Positions 23,521 to 33,535 of a stretch of 64,000 bases of DNA are shown piece by piece. The notes under the pieces are model-generated. The model saw only the letters and a list, made by a program, of their open reading frames with translations, was not told where the DNA came from and did no database searches. Made by a program: the position numbers and the translations under genes. The stretch spans positions 1,984,902 through 2,048,901 of the forward strand of contig NZ_CP101508.1 in the NCBI RefSeq assembly GCF_024380015.1, in the 5' to 3' direction. Numbering within the stretch: position 1 is the first letter of the stretch; each line of letters begins with the position of its first letter. The DNA is from Photobacterium atrarenae. Its GTDB lineage: Bacteria > Pseudomonadota > Gammaproteobacteria > Enterobacterales > Vibrionaceae.

Positions 23521-25911
23521 TCAGCGTCGTACCCGACTTCTGGCATGGGTAGCAACAATCAGGCGATTGACCAGGACCTGCTGCTTGGTTGGCGGGGCTG
23601 ATTTCAACTCCCGGCACAGGCGGCTGATCTCGCCATCAAGATATTTGGCAGTTTTGCTCCGGATCATCGCCTGCAGCACCTTGGTAGCATTATCCGGCAA
23701 AGGTTGGCGCAGCGCCCAGCCATAGCTGTAATCCGGGTGCTGTCCTGCTGCGATTGCTAACCCGGACGCTAAATCCTCAGATGCTGCCGCATCCAATGTC
23801 GAAACCGCTTGTTCTGGTGTTTCTTTGCAAGGTGCTTCTTGCTTAGGTGGCTCTTTGCAAGGCGCTCGCACATCGGCTTCCCGTCCCAGCCGCTTGTAGT
23901 ATTCCGCGACGATCGGTGAGGCGTGATAAGGCAGCTCGCCCTCCTGATACAACAGCGGACCGACTTCTGTCGCCACGCCGGCTTTGGCCTCCAGCACAAA
24001 GGTACTGGCGTTGGTGGCTTTCCCGGCATTGGCAGCGGTCTTCTCCGGTTCGGTGAAGTAAACTGTCGCTTGCTGCTTAGCCCGGGTCATGGCGACATAA
24101 GCTAACCGCCGCTCTTCTTCAATGTCTGCGCCGATGCTGCCGGACGACTTGTTCATATAAGGAAAGGCATCTTTGTCCCAGAACGGCAGGTAAACCCGAT
24201 CATATTCGCAGCCCTTGGCGCGGAATATGGTGGTCAGCTGTACCCCGCGCGCACCCGCTTCCCTGTCATGATTAACCGATTGCTGGGTATAGTATTCGAA
24301 ATACTGCAACGCTTTCTCGCACGGCTGATCCATGGTTTCCAGCACGGTCGCGACACTGTCGAGCCGCTCCACTGCTTCTTCGATCTCGGTCGCCGTGGCT
24401 TCGGTTTTCCAGATCCAGTTATCCAAACCGCTTTCATTTCGGTACTGGTTAAAAACCTCCAACGCCTGAAAACTGCCCTTGCGTTGCAGCCGAACCAGCA
24501 AGTCCAGCCGCTCGATCAGGTTCTCGAGCTTGAGGCTGCTGTTGGCTTTTTCATAGCGGCGGATAAAAGTCAGCCACTGGCCGGAGTCCATCCCAGCCAG
24601 CTGATCGCACAGCGGGCGCAGGGTTTTGTTCGGCACATAACAGTGCGGGAAGCTCATCAGGTTAAACAACAACTGCCCTTTGTTCGACTCCGGCAATTGA
24701 TCATAACGGCCGGTGGCGAGCGACATCAGTTCGATCAGCAATTTCACTTCCCGGCTACTGGCGAGCACCGACGGCACCGGCATATGGTACGGCACCTGCT
24801 TACTGAGAAACGCCAGCTCAAACAGCAGGGTCTGTGACCAGCGCCGGACCAGAATCGCCTGCTGAGACGGATCGCTCCCTGCCGCCAGATCTTTTTGGAT
24901 CGCCTGGGCAATTTCGCCGACCTGACGTGAAGTGCCGAGTACCTCAAACCGGGTATCGTCGATCCCCCTATCAGAGACAGTCAGAAAATCATGAAAGCGC
25001 TGCTTGTTGTTGGCAATCAGGTGGCTGGCAGAGAGCGCCAGGCTGTGACCAAAGCGGAAGGTTCGTGACAGGGTATAAGTTTTGGCCGGTGCAAAATCCT
25101 GCTCAAAATTGAGCATAAACTGCGGCGCACTGCCGCGCCACTTGTAGATACACTGGTCGACATCCCCCACCGCCAGCAGTTGGGTCTGCGGGCCGAGCAA
25201 CTGCTTGAGCAGCCGGTACTGGGCGGTGTTGATGTCCTGAAACTCATCGACCACCACCAGCTTGCAGTGTTGGTGATAATGGCTGCGGATCGCCTCATTG
25301 TTCTCCAGCAGCTTGACCGACTCCACCAGCCAGTCGTCAAAGAACAACACTTTTTGTTGCTTGCGCAGGGTTTCAAACTGCTCAAACCCATCAAGGATGA
25401 ACAGATAGTCCCGGCTGATCTCTGCCAGTTGAAACACCTCCCGCGGCGGCAGCATGTAGGCTTTGACCAGACCGATAAAGCTCAGTAACAGCTCGATGGT
25501 TTTCGGATCTTTGATCATCTGCTGGCGCTGATAGTTTTTTTCTGTGCCGGCGATGGCGCGAAGCACCTGCTTGACCAGGGATTTATCACTTTCGCCGCTC
25601 TGATAATCAACCCGATATCCCGTCTGGGCCATGAAGCCGGATTGATTGAGCAGGCGCAGACAAAAGCTGTGAAAGGTGTGGACCGGAACGGCCTGGCCGA
25701 GGCCACTGTCCTGGAGCTTCTGCTGAAAGTCGGTACGGATATCGCGGTTAAACATCAGCACCAGCATTTCCCCGGCCGGAATATGTGCCAGCTTTTGTTC
25801 AATCAGACCAACCAGGGTGGTGGTTTTTCCGGTGCCGGCTCCCGCGATACAGAGGGCGTTGCCTGAGTCATGATGAATAAATGCGGTCTGCTCGGGAGTA
25901 TAGCTCGTCAT
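23521..25911 (-). CDS. UvrD/Rep-type superfamily I DNA helicase
   Basis: 796 residues with the full SF1A helicase order: Q-motif YTPEQTAFI, Walker A GAGTGKTTT (about 25-33), motif II VVVDEFQD (about 222-229), motif III GDVDQCIYKWRGS, motif IV SRTFRFG, and motif V/VI regions (GVQLTTIFRAKGCEYD, RRLAYVAMTRAKQQ). It would unwind DNA with 3'-5' polarity in repair or replication. The C-terminal 150 residues hold a Lys-Glu-Pro repeat linker (KEPPKQEAPCKETPEQ) absent from UvrD and Rep, so it is a distinct paralogue. Monocistronic; a strong start is followed immediately by the Q-motif. Confidence 0.9.
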   Translation of the reverse strand: MTSYTPEQTAFIHHDSGNALCIAGAGTGKTTTLVGLIEQKLAHIPAGEMLVLMFNRDIRTDFQQKLQDSGLGQAVPVHTFHSFCLRLLNQSGFMAQTGYRVDYQSGESDKSLVKQVLRAIAGTEKNYQRQQMIKDPKTIELLLSFIGLVKAYMLPPREVFQLAEISRDYLFILDGFEQFETLRKQQKVLFFDDWLVESVKLLENNEAIRSHYHQHCKLVVVDEFQDINTAQYRLLKQLLGPQTQLLAVGDVDQCIYKWRGSAPQFMLNFEQDFAPAKTYTLSRTFRFGHSLALSASHLIANNKQRFHDFLTVSDRGIDDTRFEVLGTSRQVGEIAQAIQKDLAAGSDPSQQAILVRRWSQTLLFELAFLSKQVPYHMPVPSVLASSREVKLLIELMSLATGRYDQLPESNKGQLLFNLMSFPHCYVPNKTLRPLCDQLAGMDSGQWLTFIRRYEKANSSLKLENLIERLDLLVRLQRKGSFQALEVFNQYRNESGLDNWIWKTEATATEIEEAVERLDSVATVLETMDQPCEKALQYFEYYTQQSVNHDREAGARGVQLTTIFRAKGCEYDRVYLPFWDKDAFPYMNKSSGSIGADIEEERRLAYVAMTRAKQQATVYFTEPEKTAANAGKATNASTFVLEAKAGVATEVGPLLYQEGELPYHASPIVAEYYKRLGREADVRAPCKEPPKQEAPCKETPEQAVSTLDAAASEDLASGLAIAAGQHPDYSYGWALRQPLPDNATKVLQAMIRSKTAKYLDGEISRLCRELKSAPPTKQQVLVNRLIVATHARSRVRR

Positions 25912-26050
25912 AGATAGCGATGGCCTGAGTCTGAAAGAAAATAAGCTGACAAACCAGAGATTTTGCCACAGGCGCGGCCATTTCGCCTGACAAAAATTTC
26001 ATTTGGGTAAGATGTGACCACCCGGCCTTGCTGCTCTCCAAAAATTAATT

Positions 26051-26066
26051 GCGCAAACGTTTGCTT
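26051..26066 (+). promoter_or_regulatory. PurR operator upstream of purC
   Basis: GCGCAAACGTTTGCTT matches the PurR consensus ANGCAANCGNTTNCNT at every fixed position except the first. It stands 127 bases before the purC ATG, as expected for purine-repressed purC. Confidence 0.85.
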
Positions 26067-26192
26067 TTGTTGCTGAAAGCCAGTTACGGTTTTGCTATCA
26101 TCAGCGCCATTGGCAGCACGAGCCGTGTTGATTGTTCAACTCGCCGCGCGGCCTGTTTGACTGTATCCCGACTCTTGAAATAGGAATTCACC

Positions 26193-27299
26193 ATGAGCCT
26201 TGCCGATCAAGTTCTCGCTGTAAATGATGACCTCCCGATCCGTACTGACCAGCCTGTCCACAGTGGTAAAGTACGCTCTGTCTACTGGCTGACGGAAGCT
26301 GACAGCCGCCGCCTGATCATAGAGAAAGGCTACAACGTGAAGCCGGATGCCCCGCTGGCCATCATGGTGATCAGTGATCGGATTTCGGCCTTTGACTGTA
26401 TCTGGCACGGCGAAGGCGGCATGAAAGGCGTTCCGGGCAAAGGGGCCGCTTTGAATGCGATTTCCAACCACTGGTTCCAGCTTTTCCGTGACAACGGCCT
26501 GGCCGACAGCCATATCCTGGATATCCCGCATCCGTTTGTCTGGATCGTTCAGAAAGCCAAGCCGGTGAAAATCGAGGCGATCTGCCGCCAGTACATCACC
26601 GGCTCGATGTGGCGTGCCTACGACAAGGGCGAGCGTGCATTCTGTGGCATTGAAGTGCCGGAAGGGCTGAGCAAAGATCAGAAACTGCCGGAGCTACTGA
26701 TCACCCCGTCGACCAAAGGGATCCTCAAAGGCATTCCGGGCGTGCCGGAAGCTGATGATGTCAATATCACCCGCCGCAATATCGAAGACAACTACGCCGC
26801 GTTTAACTTCAGTTCTCCGGCAGACATCGACCGCTACGAAACCCTGCTCAAAGACGGTTTCAAGGTGATCAGCAACGCGCTAGCGAAATTGGATCAGATC
26901 TTCGTCGATACCAAGTTTGAGTTCGGCTATGTTACCGATGCCGAAGGCAAGGAAAAGCTGATTTATATGGATGAGGTCGGCACCCCGGATTCCTCACGCA
27001 TCTGGGATGGTGCCGCGTATCGTGACGGCCGCATTGTTGAAAATTCAAAAGAAGAGTTTCGTCAGCTGCTGCTCAACCACTTCCCGGATCCGGATATCCT
27101 GCTCAATAAAGACCGCATGGATGAGCGTGAGGCGCTGGCGCGTGATAACGCTCTGCCACAGGAAGTCCTGATGCAGGTCTCCAAAGTCTACACTGGCATT
27201 GCTGAGAAAATTACCGGTCAGCCGATTCACCTCAGCGATAACCCGAAAGCTGAAATCATTGATATCTTGCGCAGTGAGTATGATTTGATCGCAGAATAA
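26193..27299 (+). CDS. purC: Phosphoribosylaminoimidazole-succinocarboxamide synthase (SAICAR synthetase)
   Basis: 368 residues, the long form found in Vibrionaceae and relatives rather than the 237-residue E. coli type. Motifs: GKVRSVYWL (nucleotide loop), [32 protein letters not shown], and [31 protein letters not shown] split over the C-terminal half. It condenses CAIR with aspartate using ATP in purine synthesis. It is preceded by a PurR box and followed by a strong terminator, so it is monocistronic and purine-repressed. Confidence 0.96.
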   Translation: MSLADQVLAVNDDLPIRTDQPVHSGKVRSVYWLTEADSRRLIIEKGYNVKPDAPLAIMVISDRISAFDCIWHGEGGMKGVPGKGAALNAISNHWFQLFRDNGLADSHILDIPHPFVWIVQKAKPVKIEAICRQYITGSMWRAYDKGERAFCGIEVPEGLSKDQKLPELLITPSTKGILKGIPGVPEADDVNITRRNIEDNYAAFNFSSPADIDRYETLLKDGFKVISNALAKLDQIFVDTKFEFGYVTDAEGKEKLIYMDEVGTPDSSRIWDGAAYRDGRIVENSKEEFRQLLLNHFPDPDILLNKDRMDEREALARDNALPQEVLMQVSKVYTGIAEKITGQPIHLSDNPKAEIIDILRSEYDLIAE

Positions 27300-27314
27300 G
27301 GTTTCAACTCTGTT

Positions 27315-27349
27315 AAAAATGGCGGCATGTATGCCGCCATTTTTCGTTT
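27315..27349 (+). terminator. purC terminator
   Basis: AAAAATGGCGGCAT pairs perfectly with ATGCCGCCATTTTT around GT, followed by CGTTTT. Confidence 0.9.
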
Positions 27350-27555
27350 TGTTGCATATTTAATCGCTGAAAAGTTGTTGATAGGAACAACATTTCGCTG
27401 TCGAACCACGCCAACCCGTTCAAGATTTAAACAAAAAATGACCTGGAACAAATTATTCATATTCCATGATCACATAATTCGACATCTTTGATTAACATCT
27501 CTATCACCAGCGAGGGACAATACGGCACATCATGTGCTCGTTGAGGTCTCATTCT

Positions 27556-29424
27556 ATGAAGTTCAGCCATAAGATTGTTGCAACATCCTCTGCCATCTTG
27601 CTTGCTGCCCTATCCCTGCTCTCCGCCAACCAATATTTCAAAACCAAAGCTGAGATTCAGTCTCTGGTTGTCCACAGTATCGATGAAATTGTGTCCGGCA
27701 TGAGTAATACCATCAATGCGGAGCTCAACAGCAGTAAATCGCTGGCCCGCTACGCCACCAGCCTGATTGAACAGGATCTGTCGGCGGACAATATCCAGAC
27801 CGTGCTGAATCAGCCGGCCATCCATAATGCTTTCTTGCTGGCCGGACAGGGTTTCGAACGCGATGGCAGCTACATCAGCAGCGATCCAAACTGGAACCCG
27901 GGCGCCAACTGGGATCCGCGCAGCCGCCCTTGGTATAAAGCCACCCAGCAGAGCCGCGACCTGATCATTACCCAGCCGTATCCCGATACCCTGACCAAAG
28001 AAATGCTGGTGTCTATCGCCACCCCTTTATTTGAGCAAAACCGATTTGTAGGCGCCATTTTCTTTGATGTCAGCCTGAGCGGCCTGGCTACACTAGTGAA
28101 CCAGGTCTCGCTGTTTGATGCCGGGTACCTGTTTATCGTCGACAATCACGGCACCGTGATTGCCCACCCGAATGCCGACTATAACGGTCAGGCGATGTCG
28201 TCCTTCCTGGGGAACATCGCGATCAGTGAACAACCAGTGACGCTGGACCAGGACGGTAAGCAGCTGAACGTTTCATTCACTCAGGTGCCGGGTCAGAACT
28301 GGTATGTCGGTGCCGTGCTGGATGAAAGCCTGGCCTTTGCTACGGTCGATAAGCTGAAAACCGATTCCATCCTCTACTCGGTGATTGCGCTGATCACCGG
28401 CATCGTGGCCCTGCTGCTGCTGATCAAAGTGCTGATGCGCCCGATCCAGGATCTCAATGATGCGATTCAGGATGTCGCCTCCGGCCATGGCGATTTGACC
28501 CGCCGCCTGGATACCAATACCGATCAAGAATTTGCCGAGCTGGCGAAAGGCTTCAACGCCTTTACCGAAAAGCTGCAACACTTGATCATCGAGTCCAAGT
28601 CACTGAGCCAGGACATCCTGCACAGCACCGAACAGACTGCCGCCGGGGCCAAGGAGTCCGCCGGGGCAATGTCCTCTCAGCTGTCAGAGCTGGATCAGCT
28701 AGCGACAGCAATGCATGAAATGGCGACAACCTCTGCTGATGTCGCCAGCAATGCCCAGCATGCTGCCTCTGCCGCCCAGGCCGCTGAGTCCTCAGTGTCT
28801 GAAGGGAGCCAGATTGTCTCCCACACCACCGCAGCAATTCATGATCTGTCTGCCCAGATCGATCGCACCGTCGACGTGGTGAAACAGCTGGAAAGCGATA
28901 CCGGCAACATCGAGTCCATCTTGCAGGTGATCAACGAAATTGCCGATCAAACCAACCTGCTGGCCCTCAACGCCGCGATTGAAGCGGCCCGCGCCGGGGA
29001 ATCCGGCCGTGGCTTCGCCGTTGTTGCCGATGAGGTTCGGACCCTGGCCCAACGCACCCAGGAATCCACCACCGAAATTCGCCAGATGATTGAGCAGTTA
29101 CAGTCCGGCGCGACAACGGCTGCCAATGTGATGGGTGACAGCAAGCAAACCGCTGCCAATACGGTCATCAAGGCCCAGGAAGCGGACGAGGCTCTGAATC
29201 AAATCAATGTTGCCATTGAGAAGATCAACGAAATGAACCTGCAAATCGCCTCAGCAGCCGAAGAGCAAAGCCTGGTTGCCGAAGAGATCAACACCAACAC
29301 CCTCAACATCAAAGAGCTGTCGGTGCAGGTGGCTGATGGTGCCGAAAACACCAATCAGGCGATGGAGCAACAGATCCAGAAAGTCCATCAGCAGGAAGAA
29401 GTGATGAGTAAGTTCACGGTTTAA
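27556..29424 (+). CDS. Methyl-accepting chemotaxis protein (dCache sensor)
   Basis: About 622 residues. A first membrane helix ([18 protein letters not shown]) is followed by a periplasmic double-Cache domain of about 230 residues ([20 protein letters not shown] and [23 protein letters not shown] are typical), a second membrane helix ([19 protein letters not shown]), a HAMP domain, and the cytoplasmic coiled coil with the conserved hairpin tip ([20 protein letters not shown]). It signals to CheA/CheW; PWY plus Asp spacing suggests an amino-acid-type ligand, but that is a guess. GAGG sits 9 bases before the ATG at 27556, so the in-frame ATG at 27532 is rejected. Confidence 0.93.
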   Translation: MKFSHKIVATSSAILLAALSLLSANQYFKTKAEIQSLVVHSIDEIVSGMSNTINAELNSSKSLARYATSLIEQDLSADNIQTVLNQPAIHNAFLLAGQGFERDGSYISSDPNWNPGANWDPRSRPWYKATQQSRDLIITQPYPDTLTKEMLVSIATPLFEQNRFVGAIFFDVSLSGLATLVNQVSLFDAGYLFIVDNHGTVIAHPNADYNGQAMSSFLGNIAISEQPVTLDQDGKQLNVSFTQVPGQNWYVGAVLDESLAFATVDKLKTDSILYSVIALITGIVALLLLIKVLMRPIQDLNDAIQDVASGHGDLTRRLDTNTDQEFAELAKGFNAFTEKLQHLIIESKSLSQDILHSTEQTAAGAKESAGAMSSQLSELDQLATAMHEMATTSADVASNAQHAASAAQAAESSVSEGSQIVSHTTAAIHDLSAQIDRTVDVVKQLESDTGNIESILQVINEIADQTNLLALNAAIEAARAGESGRGFAVVADEVRTLAQRTQESTTEIRQMIEQLQSGATTAANVMGDSKQTAANTVIKAQEADEALNQINVAIEKINEMNLQIASAAEEQSLVAEEINTNTLNIKELSVQVADGAENTNQAMEQQIQKVHQQEEVMSKFTV

Positions 29425-29445
29425 TCGTCCCTACCCCGAAGACCC

Positions 29446-29476
29446 AAAAGCCACGATGTTTCATCGTGGCTTTTTT
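29446..29476 (+). terminator. Terminator after the chemoreceptor gene
   Basis: AAAAGCCACGATG pairs with CATCGTGGCTTTTTT around a short T-rich loop, 22 bases after the stop codon. Confidence 0.9.
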
Positions 29477-29834
29477 GTTGTCTGTGTCCCGCCAACCCGA
29501 TGAAGAACCGCTGATAGACAGTCATCAATGGTATCCTCAGGTTTGCAATATTCATCGTATCGTTCACGAGGAAAAAAAGGCGCTCTTAGCACAGGATCTA
29601 AAACTCTATTTATCTGATATTAAATACTTTTCTATGATAATCTGGTGCATACGAGGTCTCATGACATGCATATAATAGCTTTGCTCGCACGAAAAACCGA
29701 GCATAGATATCAAAGCCAAACCTAAGTGCTTGCTCCTCAAGATAATGTGTTTAAAGTCTAGGCAAGATGATACGCATGTTATTTAGTATTCAGCATCATT
29801 GACTGTTAAGGCTTTATTCAAACAAGGAGTAATA
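29477..29834. other. Non-coding left flank of an AT-rich accessory stretch
   Basis: Base composition drops sharply to AT-rich here, right after the chemoreceptor terminator, and stays low through about 32.4 kb. The only ORF (from 29466) begins inside the terminator and has no ribosome-binding site. I see no integrase, tRNA or clear direct repeat at the boundary. Confidence 0.5.
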
Positions 29835-30629
29835 ATGTTTAAATCTGTTGATGAATTTTGGGTTGAATATCTTTCCTTTGTTTATAAAGATAAATCAGGT
29901 GGCCCAGAATATGTGTTTAGGGGAGTTACAGATCAATCATACAAGTTGATTCCTTCTCTTGGGCGTGGAATAGAGGATGGTGTACATGGCGATATTTCTT
30001 CAGTAGAGCATAATTTGAATGAAGAGTTTAAAAGATTATCGGCACCTGTGTTAAGCTCGGATGATACACCAAAAACAGATTTTGAGTGGTTGTTTCTAGC
30101 GCAACACTATGGGCTCCCAACCCGATTATTAGATTGGACATCTAACCCTCTGGTCGCACTGTTTTTTGCAGTTGAAAAAGACGACGAAACGGATGGTATG
30201 GTATATGCCACTAAGCAGATCATAACAGATCAATATGAAATATTTGATCCAACAACTGCTAACTATATGAAAGAAAAATCTCAAGAACCAATAAGTATAT
30301 TCGCGTTGCAATCTAATCAGGGGAGTTTCATTTTTATCCGCCCTAAGTATAACGATTCGCGTTATTTGAATCAGCGTTCAGTATTCTCTTGCCCGGCTAA
30401 TCCATTTAAACCACTAGAGTTAGATGATGTCAGTTTGTTTAAGATTAAAGGATATTGGAAACCCGAGCTAAGACGTAGGCTCAGAACTTTTGGGATATCA
30501 ACATCATTTATCTACCCGGGTTTGGCTGGCATTGCTCAAGAAGTTAAATCCTTTGTTCACACGCCAATTGAGTCTGGGAAAATGTCAGTATATACAGCAA
30601 AAGTAACTCTTGACCTATCACAGCCCTAA
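29835..30629 (+). CDS. FRG-domain protein (accessory region)
   Basis: About 264 residues. FRG landmarks: YVFRGVTDQSYKLIPSLGR near residue 28, then FEWLFLAQHYGLPTRLLDWTSNPLVALFFA (about 85-115), matching the WLxxxQHxGxxTRLLDWT core, and RLRTFGISTSFIYPGLAGIA at the end. The start is set by AAGGAG 6 bases before the ATG at 29835. It is full length for a single FRG domain, AT-rich, and unrelated in composition to the FRG gene in the tau locus. FRG proteins are recurrent in phage-defence and toxin contexts, but no reaction is proven. Confidence 0.85.
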   Translation: MFKSVDEFWVEYLSFVYKDKSGGPEYVFRGVTDQSYKLIPSLGRGIEDGVHGDISSVEHNLNEEFKRLSAPVLSSDDTPKTDFEWLFLAQHYGLPTRLLDWTSNPLVALFFAVEKDDETDGMVYATKQIITDQYEIFDPTTANYMKEKSQEPISIFALQSNQGSFIFIRPKYNDSRYLNQRSVFSCPANPFKPLELDDVSLFKIKGYWKPELRRRLRTFGISTSFIYPGLAGIAQEVKSFVHTPIESGKMSVYTAKVTLDLSQP

Positions 30630-30749
30630 AGGCAACAAGGTGATGTGTTATACTCGGCGATTTCGGTTTGGAGTTTCGTGGGCTTGGTGAGTTGATCGTG
30701 GCAAACCTTATGCCCACTGAAAGAATAAACTTTATAGAAGGAATTATTG

Positions 30750-31532
30750 GTGGACGATTTTTACATAGATCCAAAAGGATTAGCTGCATACTATGAGATT
30801 CAATGGCTTGATAAACTTCGCCTAAATGGAGTAACTGAACAATTAGAGAGCAAATCTAAGCACGTTCCTGAGTCATTTATCGAATCAAGTCACACACAAA
30901 GCGTGGCTCAGTTTGTTATTGAGGCTATCGAAGCTGAAAATATTTATCCAAAAAGCGCATTAGAAGTGGGGCCGGCTTTAGGAAGAAATAGTTACGAATT
31001 AGTTACTAACATTCCCACCATTCGCTCTGTCACAGTCGTTGAACCATCTCATCGCTTACTATCAAATTTCAAGCAGATCATTATCGAAGGTGCTAAATGT
31101 CAATTCCCTTATATCAAGAGTTTGAAAGAGCTGGGTTATTTTGAATTTGATGCTTCACCAATAGCAAAAGCATGCAATCATGTTGCATTCACCTTGATAG
31201 AAGCACCTTTTGAACATGGTCTGGTTCCCAAAAAATTTGACTTAGTCATTTGCCTCAATGTGCTTGATCAATGTGAGTCGCCAAAAACCATAGTTGAAGC
31301 GTTAATGGATGCAACTGCTTTAAATGGGATGCTGATTTTGTCATGTACTTATCAGTGGAGCAAAAAACACTTAAAAGAAGAAAGTGAAGCAGTCGATGAC
31401 ATTAATGACTACTTTGGTATAAATTGGGAAAAAATATCCGAAGATGAAATTGAGTACAAAATAAGGTTTAATGAACGGTATTCGTTACTTTTTCTTTCCC
31501 ATGTTGTCGCTTACAAAAAAGTTGGTAAGTAA
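30750..31532 (+). CDS. Class I SAM-dependent methyltransferase-like protein
   Basis: About 260 residues, AT-rich. A Rossmann-like motif I (ALEVGPALGRNSYELV, about residues 71-86) is followed by an acidic strand end (VTVVEPSHRLL), and a later motif (KFDLVICLNVLDQC) resembles motif IV of class I methyltransferases. Substrate unknown. GTG at 30750 has AAGGA 7 bases upstream and is preferred to the TTG one codon earlier. It follows the FRG gene by 120 bases and precedes a metallo-hydrolase, but spacing is wide, so an operon is uncertain. Confidence 0.68.
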   Translation: MDDFYIDPKGLAAYYEIQWLDKLRLNGVTEQLESKSKHVPESFIESSHTQSVAQFVIEAIEAENIYPKSALEVGPALGRNSYELVTNIPTIRSVTVVEPSHRLLSNFKQIIIEGAKCQFPYIKSLKELGYFEFDASPIAKACNHVAFTLIEAPFEHGLVPKKFDLVICLNVLDQCESPKTIVEALMDATALNGMLILSCTYQWSKKHLKEESEAVDDINDYFGINWEKISEDEIEYKIRFNERYSLLFLSHVVAYKKVGK

Positions 31533-31630
31533 TATTTAGTGTATGCGAATAACAACACGCCCTGAGGTGACGATTAGAATGATGAGAGATTTACAAATCC
31601 ATGTCATCCGTTAGCATTCAAGAGAGAGTT

Positions 31631-32473
31631 ATGAAGTATTCTATATTGTTAATCATCCTTCTGTCGTTTCAATCTTTTGCACTTGAGCAAGTCGAATTTA
31701 TCCCTGAAAAGACAGAAAAAAATGGATATGTCGAACCTTTTCAGATGTTCGATGACCTGTACTACGTGGGAGACAAGTGGGTATCCGCGTATTTAATCAC
31801 AACTTCAGATGGACTTGTTCTCGTTGATTCCTTAGAAAGCCCCTACGGACGTTGGATCCCTGAAAATATCGAGAAACTCGGACTAAACCCAAAAGATCTA
31901 AAATACATAATCATCACGCATGGGCATTCTGACCATGTAGGTTCTGCAGAATATATTCAGAGAAAATATGGTAGCAAGCTAATCATATCCTATGAAGGCT
32001 CCCTGTTGGCAAAATCTCAATCGGAGAAATCCAAAGGAAAAAATCAATTTGTGCCACCAAGGGTGGACAAATTCGCTCAAGATAAAGATGAACTCGTCGT
32101 TGGAAACAAGCGATTTAAATTCTATTCAACGCCAGGACATACAAAGGGAACCTTTTCAATAGACTTTTTCGTGAAAAACAAAGGCACTGAACACAGAGCA
32201 TTTATTGTTGGTGGAAATGGTACCAACTTCAATGGCCTGGATTTAGCTGAAAAATATGTTCAAAGCGTAGAAAGGATCAGGAGCATTTCACAAGCCACGC
32301 CTGCAGTCGAAGTTAATTTGGCGAGTCACCCCCATCTGGCTCAGATTTTTGCGCGAAAAGCTAAACCCTCCGAAGGAATGAATCCGTTTATCGATAAAGA
32401 TGGGTTCCAAGATTTTCTGGATGTCCTTGAAGCGCGTGGCGCAAAAAAATTGCTGGAAGAACAAAGCAAATAA
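31631..32473 (+). CDS. Secreted metallo-beta-lactamase-fold hydrolase, B3-like
   Basis: About 280 residues with a signal peptide (YSILLIILLSFQSFA). Zinc ligands: HGHSDH (about residues 98-103) gives the HxHxDH motif, PGHTKGT provides the third His, and NLASHPHLAQIF near residue 235 the subclass-B3-like last His. The layout is like subclass B3 beta-lactamases, but many such proteins are not lactamases, so resistance is not claimed. An in-frame ATG at 31601 is possible, but the signal peptide begins at 31631 behind GAGAG. It is AT-rich like its neighbours. Confidence 0.82.
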   Translation: MKYSILLIILLSFQSFALEQVEFIPEKTEKNGYVEPFQMFDDLYYVGDKWVSAYLITTSDGLVLVDSLESPYGRWIPENIEKLGLNPKDLKYIIITHGHSDHVGSAEYIQRKYGSKLIISYEGSLLAKSQSEKSKGKNQFVPPRVDKFAQDKDELVVGNKRFKFYSTPGHTKGTFSIDFFVKNKGTEHRAFIVGGNGTNFNGLDLAEKYVQSVERIRSISQATPAVEVNLASHPHLAQIFARKAKPSEGMNPFIDKDGFQDFLDVLEARGAKKLLEEQSK

Positions 32474-32506
32474 AGAAAAAAATCAACCAACTTCGCCCCA
32501 ACAACG

Positions 32507-32529
32507 CCGGGCGCGCTTAAGCGCGCCGG
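32507..32529. repeat. Perfect GC-rich palindrome after the metallo-hydrolase gene
   Basis: GCGCGCTTAAGCGCGC (32511-32526) is a perfect 16-base palindrome flanked by CCGG and CGG, inside otherwise AT-rich DNA. It may act as a terminator for the hydrolase gene, though no T-tract follows. Confidence 0.5.
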
Positions 32530-32765
32530 TGATTGTGCATTTCATGACGCAATGTTGACCGATTGAAGATGCACTGTTTTGTGAATCAACAACTTGTCTT
32601 GATGCTCCTCACCATGGATACTGAAGCTCATTTCAGCAAAATCAATGCCATGGACAGATTTAGACATAATGGCTTCCGGTGTGTATGAATCAGACATACC
32701 CCGTTGGAAAAGCCTGATGAGGTGGATTCCATGACATTGATGAGTTTTCAAGGAGGATTTCAAAC

Positions 32766-33362
32766 ATGGAAAGTTTGATTCAGTATGCTGGCATCGCTGC
32801 ATCCATATGGATAGTTCTTGGTATTTATATCGCTTCCCTCTTCTATCCCAACTACAGCCATGCCACACAATTTTGTAGTGAGCTGGGTGCATTGGACAGC
32901 CCCACGCAGAAGTTGTCGCCAGCAATCAATAATTATCCCCTGGGTTTTCTTTTCATTCTATTTGGCTACTATCTTGTATCAACCGACTCCGCATCCATAG
33001 CGACCATTGCAATCGGGTCAATGATCATTATTCACGGCTTGTGTACGTGGGTTTGCGGTTTTTTCCCGATGGATGCTGATCCTTACACGGCAACCCCATC
33101 GACAAGTTGCAATATTCACTCATGGTCTGGCGCGGTCATGCTGCTTTCATTCATCATTGCTCCGGCCATTGTCCTTTTTTCAAGTTCATTCCCATTCGCG
33201 CTCCGGACAATTTCCTTTGTTTGCCTGATTGGCAGCTTGTTCTTTTCATACACGCTGAGTTTGGCTTTCAAAGCCAGGACGAATCCTGGCCTGCATCAGC
33301 GGCTAAGCTATGGCTCTCAAATTATATGGCTGTTTGTTTTTTCTATCTTCGAGATATCATGA
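32766..33362 (+). CDS. DUF998-family integral membrane protein
   Basis: 198 residues with six hydrophobic segments. The DUF998 pattern is seen in an early SxLGALDSPTQ-like loop (CSELGALDSPTQKLSP) and in GLCTWVCGFFPMDADP followed by HSWSGAVMLLSF. Family members are small membrane proteins of unknown function. AAGGAGG lies about 10 bases before the ATG. Transcribed alone on the plus strand, convergent with the GNAT gene. Confidence 0.78.
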   Translation: MESLIQYAGIAASIWIVLGIYIASLFYPNYSHATQFCSELGALDSPTQKLSPAINNYPLGFLFILFGYYLVSTDSASIATIAIGSMIIIHGLCTWVCGFFPMDADPYTATPSTSCNIHSWSGAVMLLSFIIAPAIVLFSSSFPFALRTISFVCLIGSLFFSYTLSLAFKARTNPGLHQRLSYGSQIIWLFVFSIFEIS

Positions 33363-33535
33363 AAGAGAAGTAACGCATTATCACAGTCGCCACGTGGCCG
33401 GGACAAAAATAGGCGTCATTTCGAAATCAGGCTGTTCCAATGTAACAAGACCTGATGAGGATACGCCCGACTTAAAACCCTGCACTGATAGCGGTGATAA
33501 GCGCCCCTATTTAACGGAGGCTTGCCGACTCACCC

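Noticed and set aside
29466-29675. 69-codon ORF after the chemoreceptor
   Set aside because: Begins inside the terminator and lacks a ribosome-binding site.
32542-32925. 127-codon minus-strand ORF overlapping the DUF998 gene
   Set aside because: Overlaps the better supported DUF998 reading frame and shows no domain.
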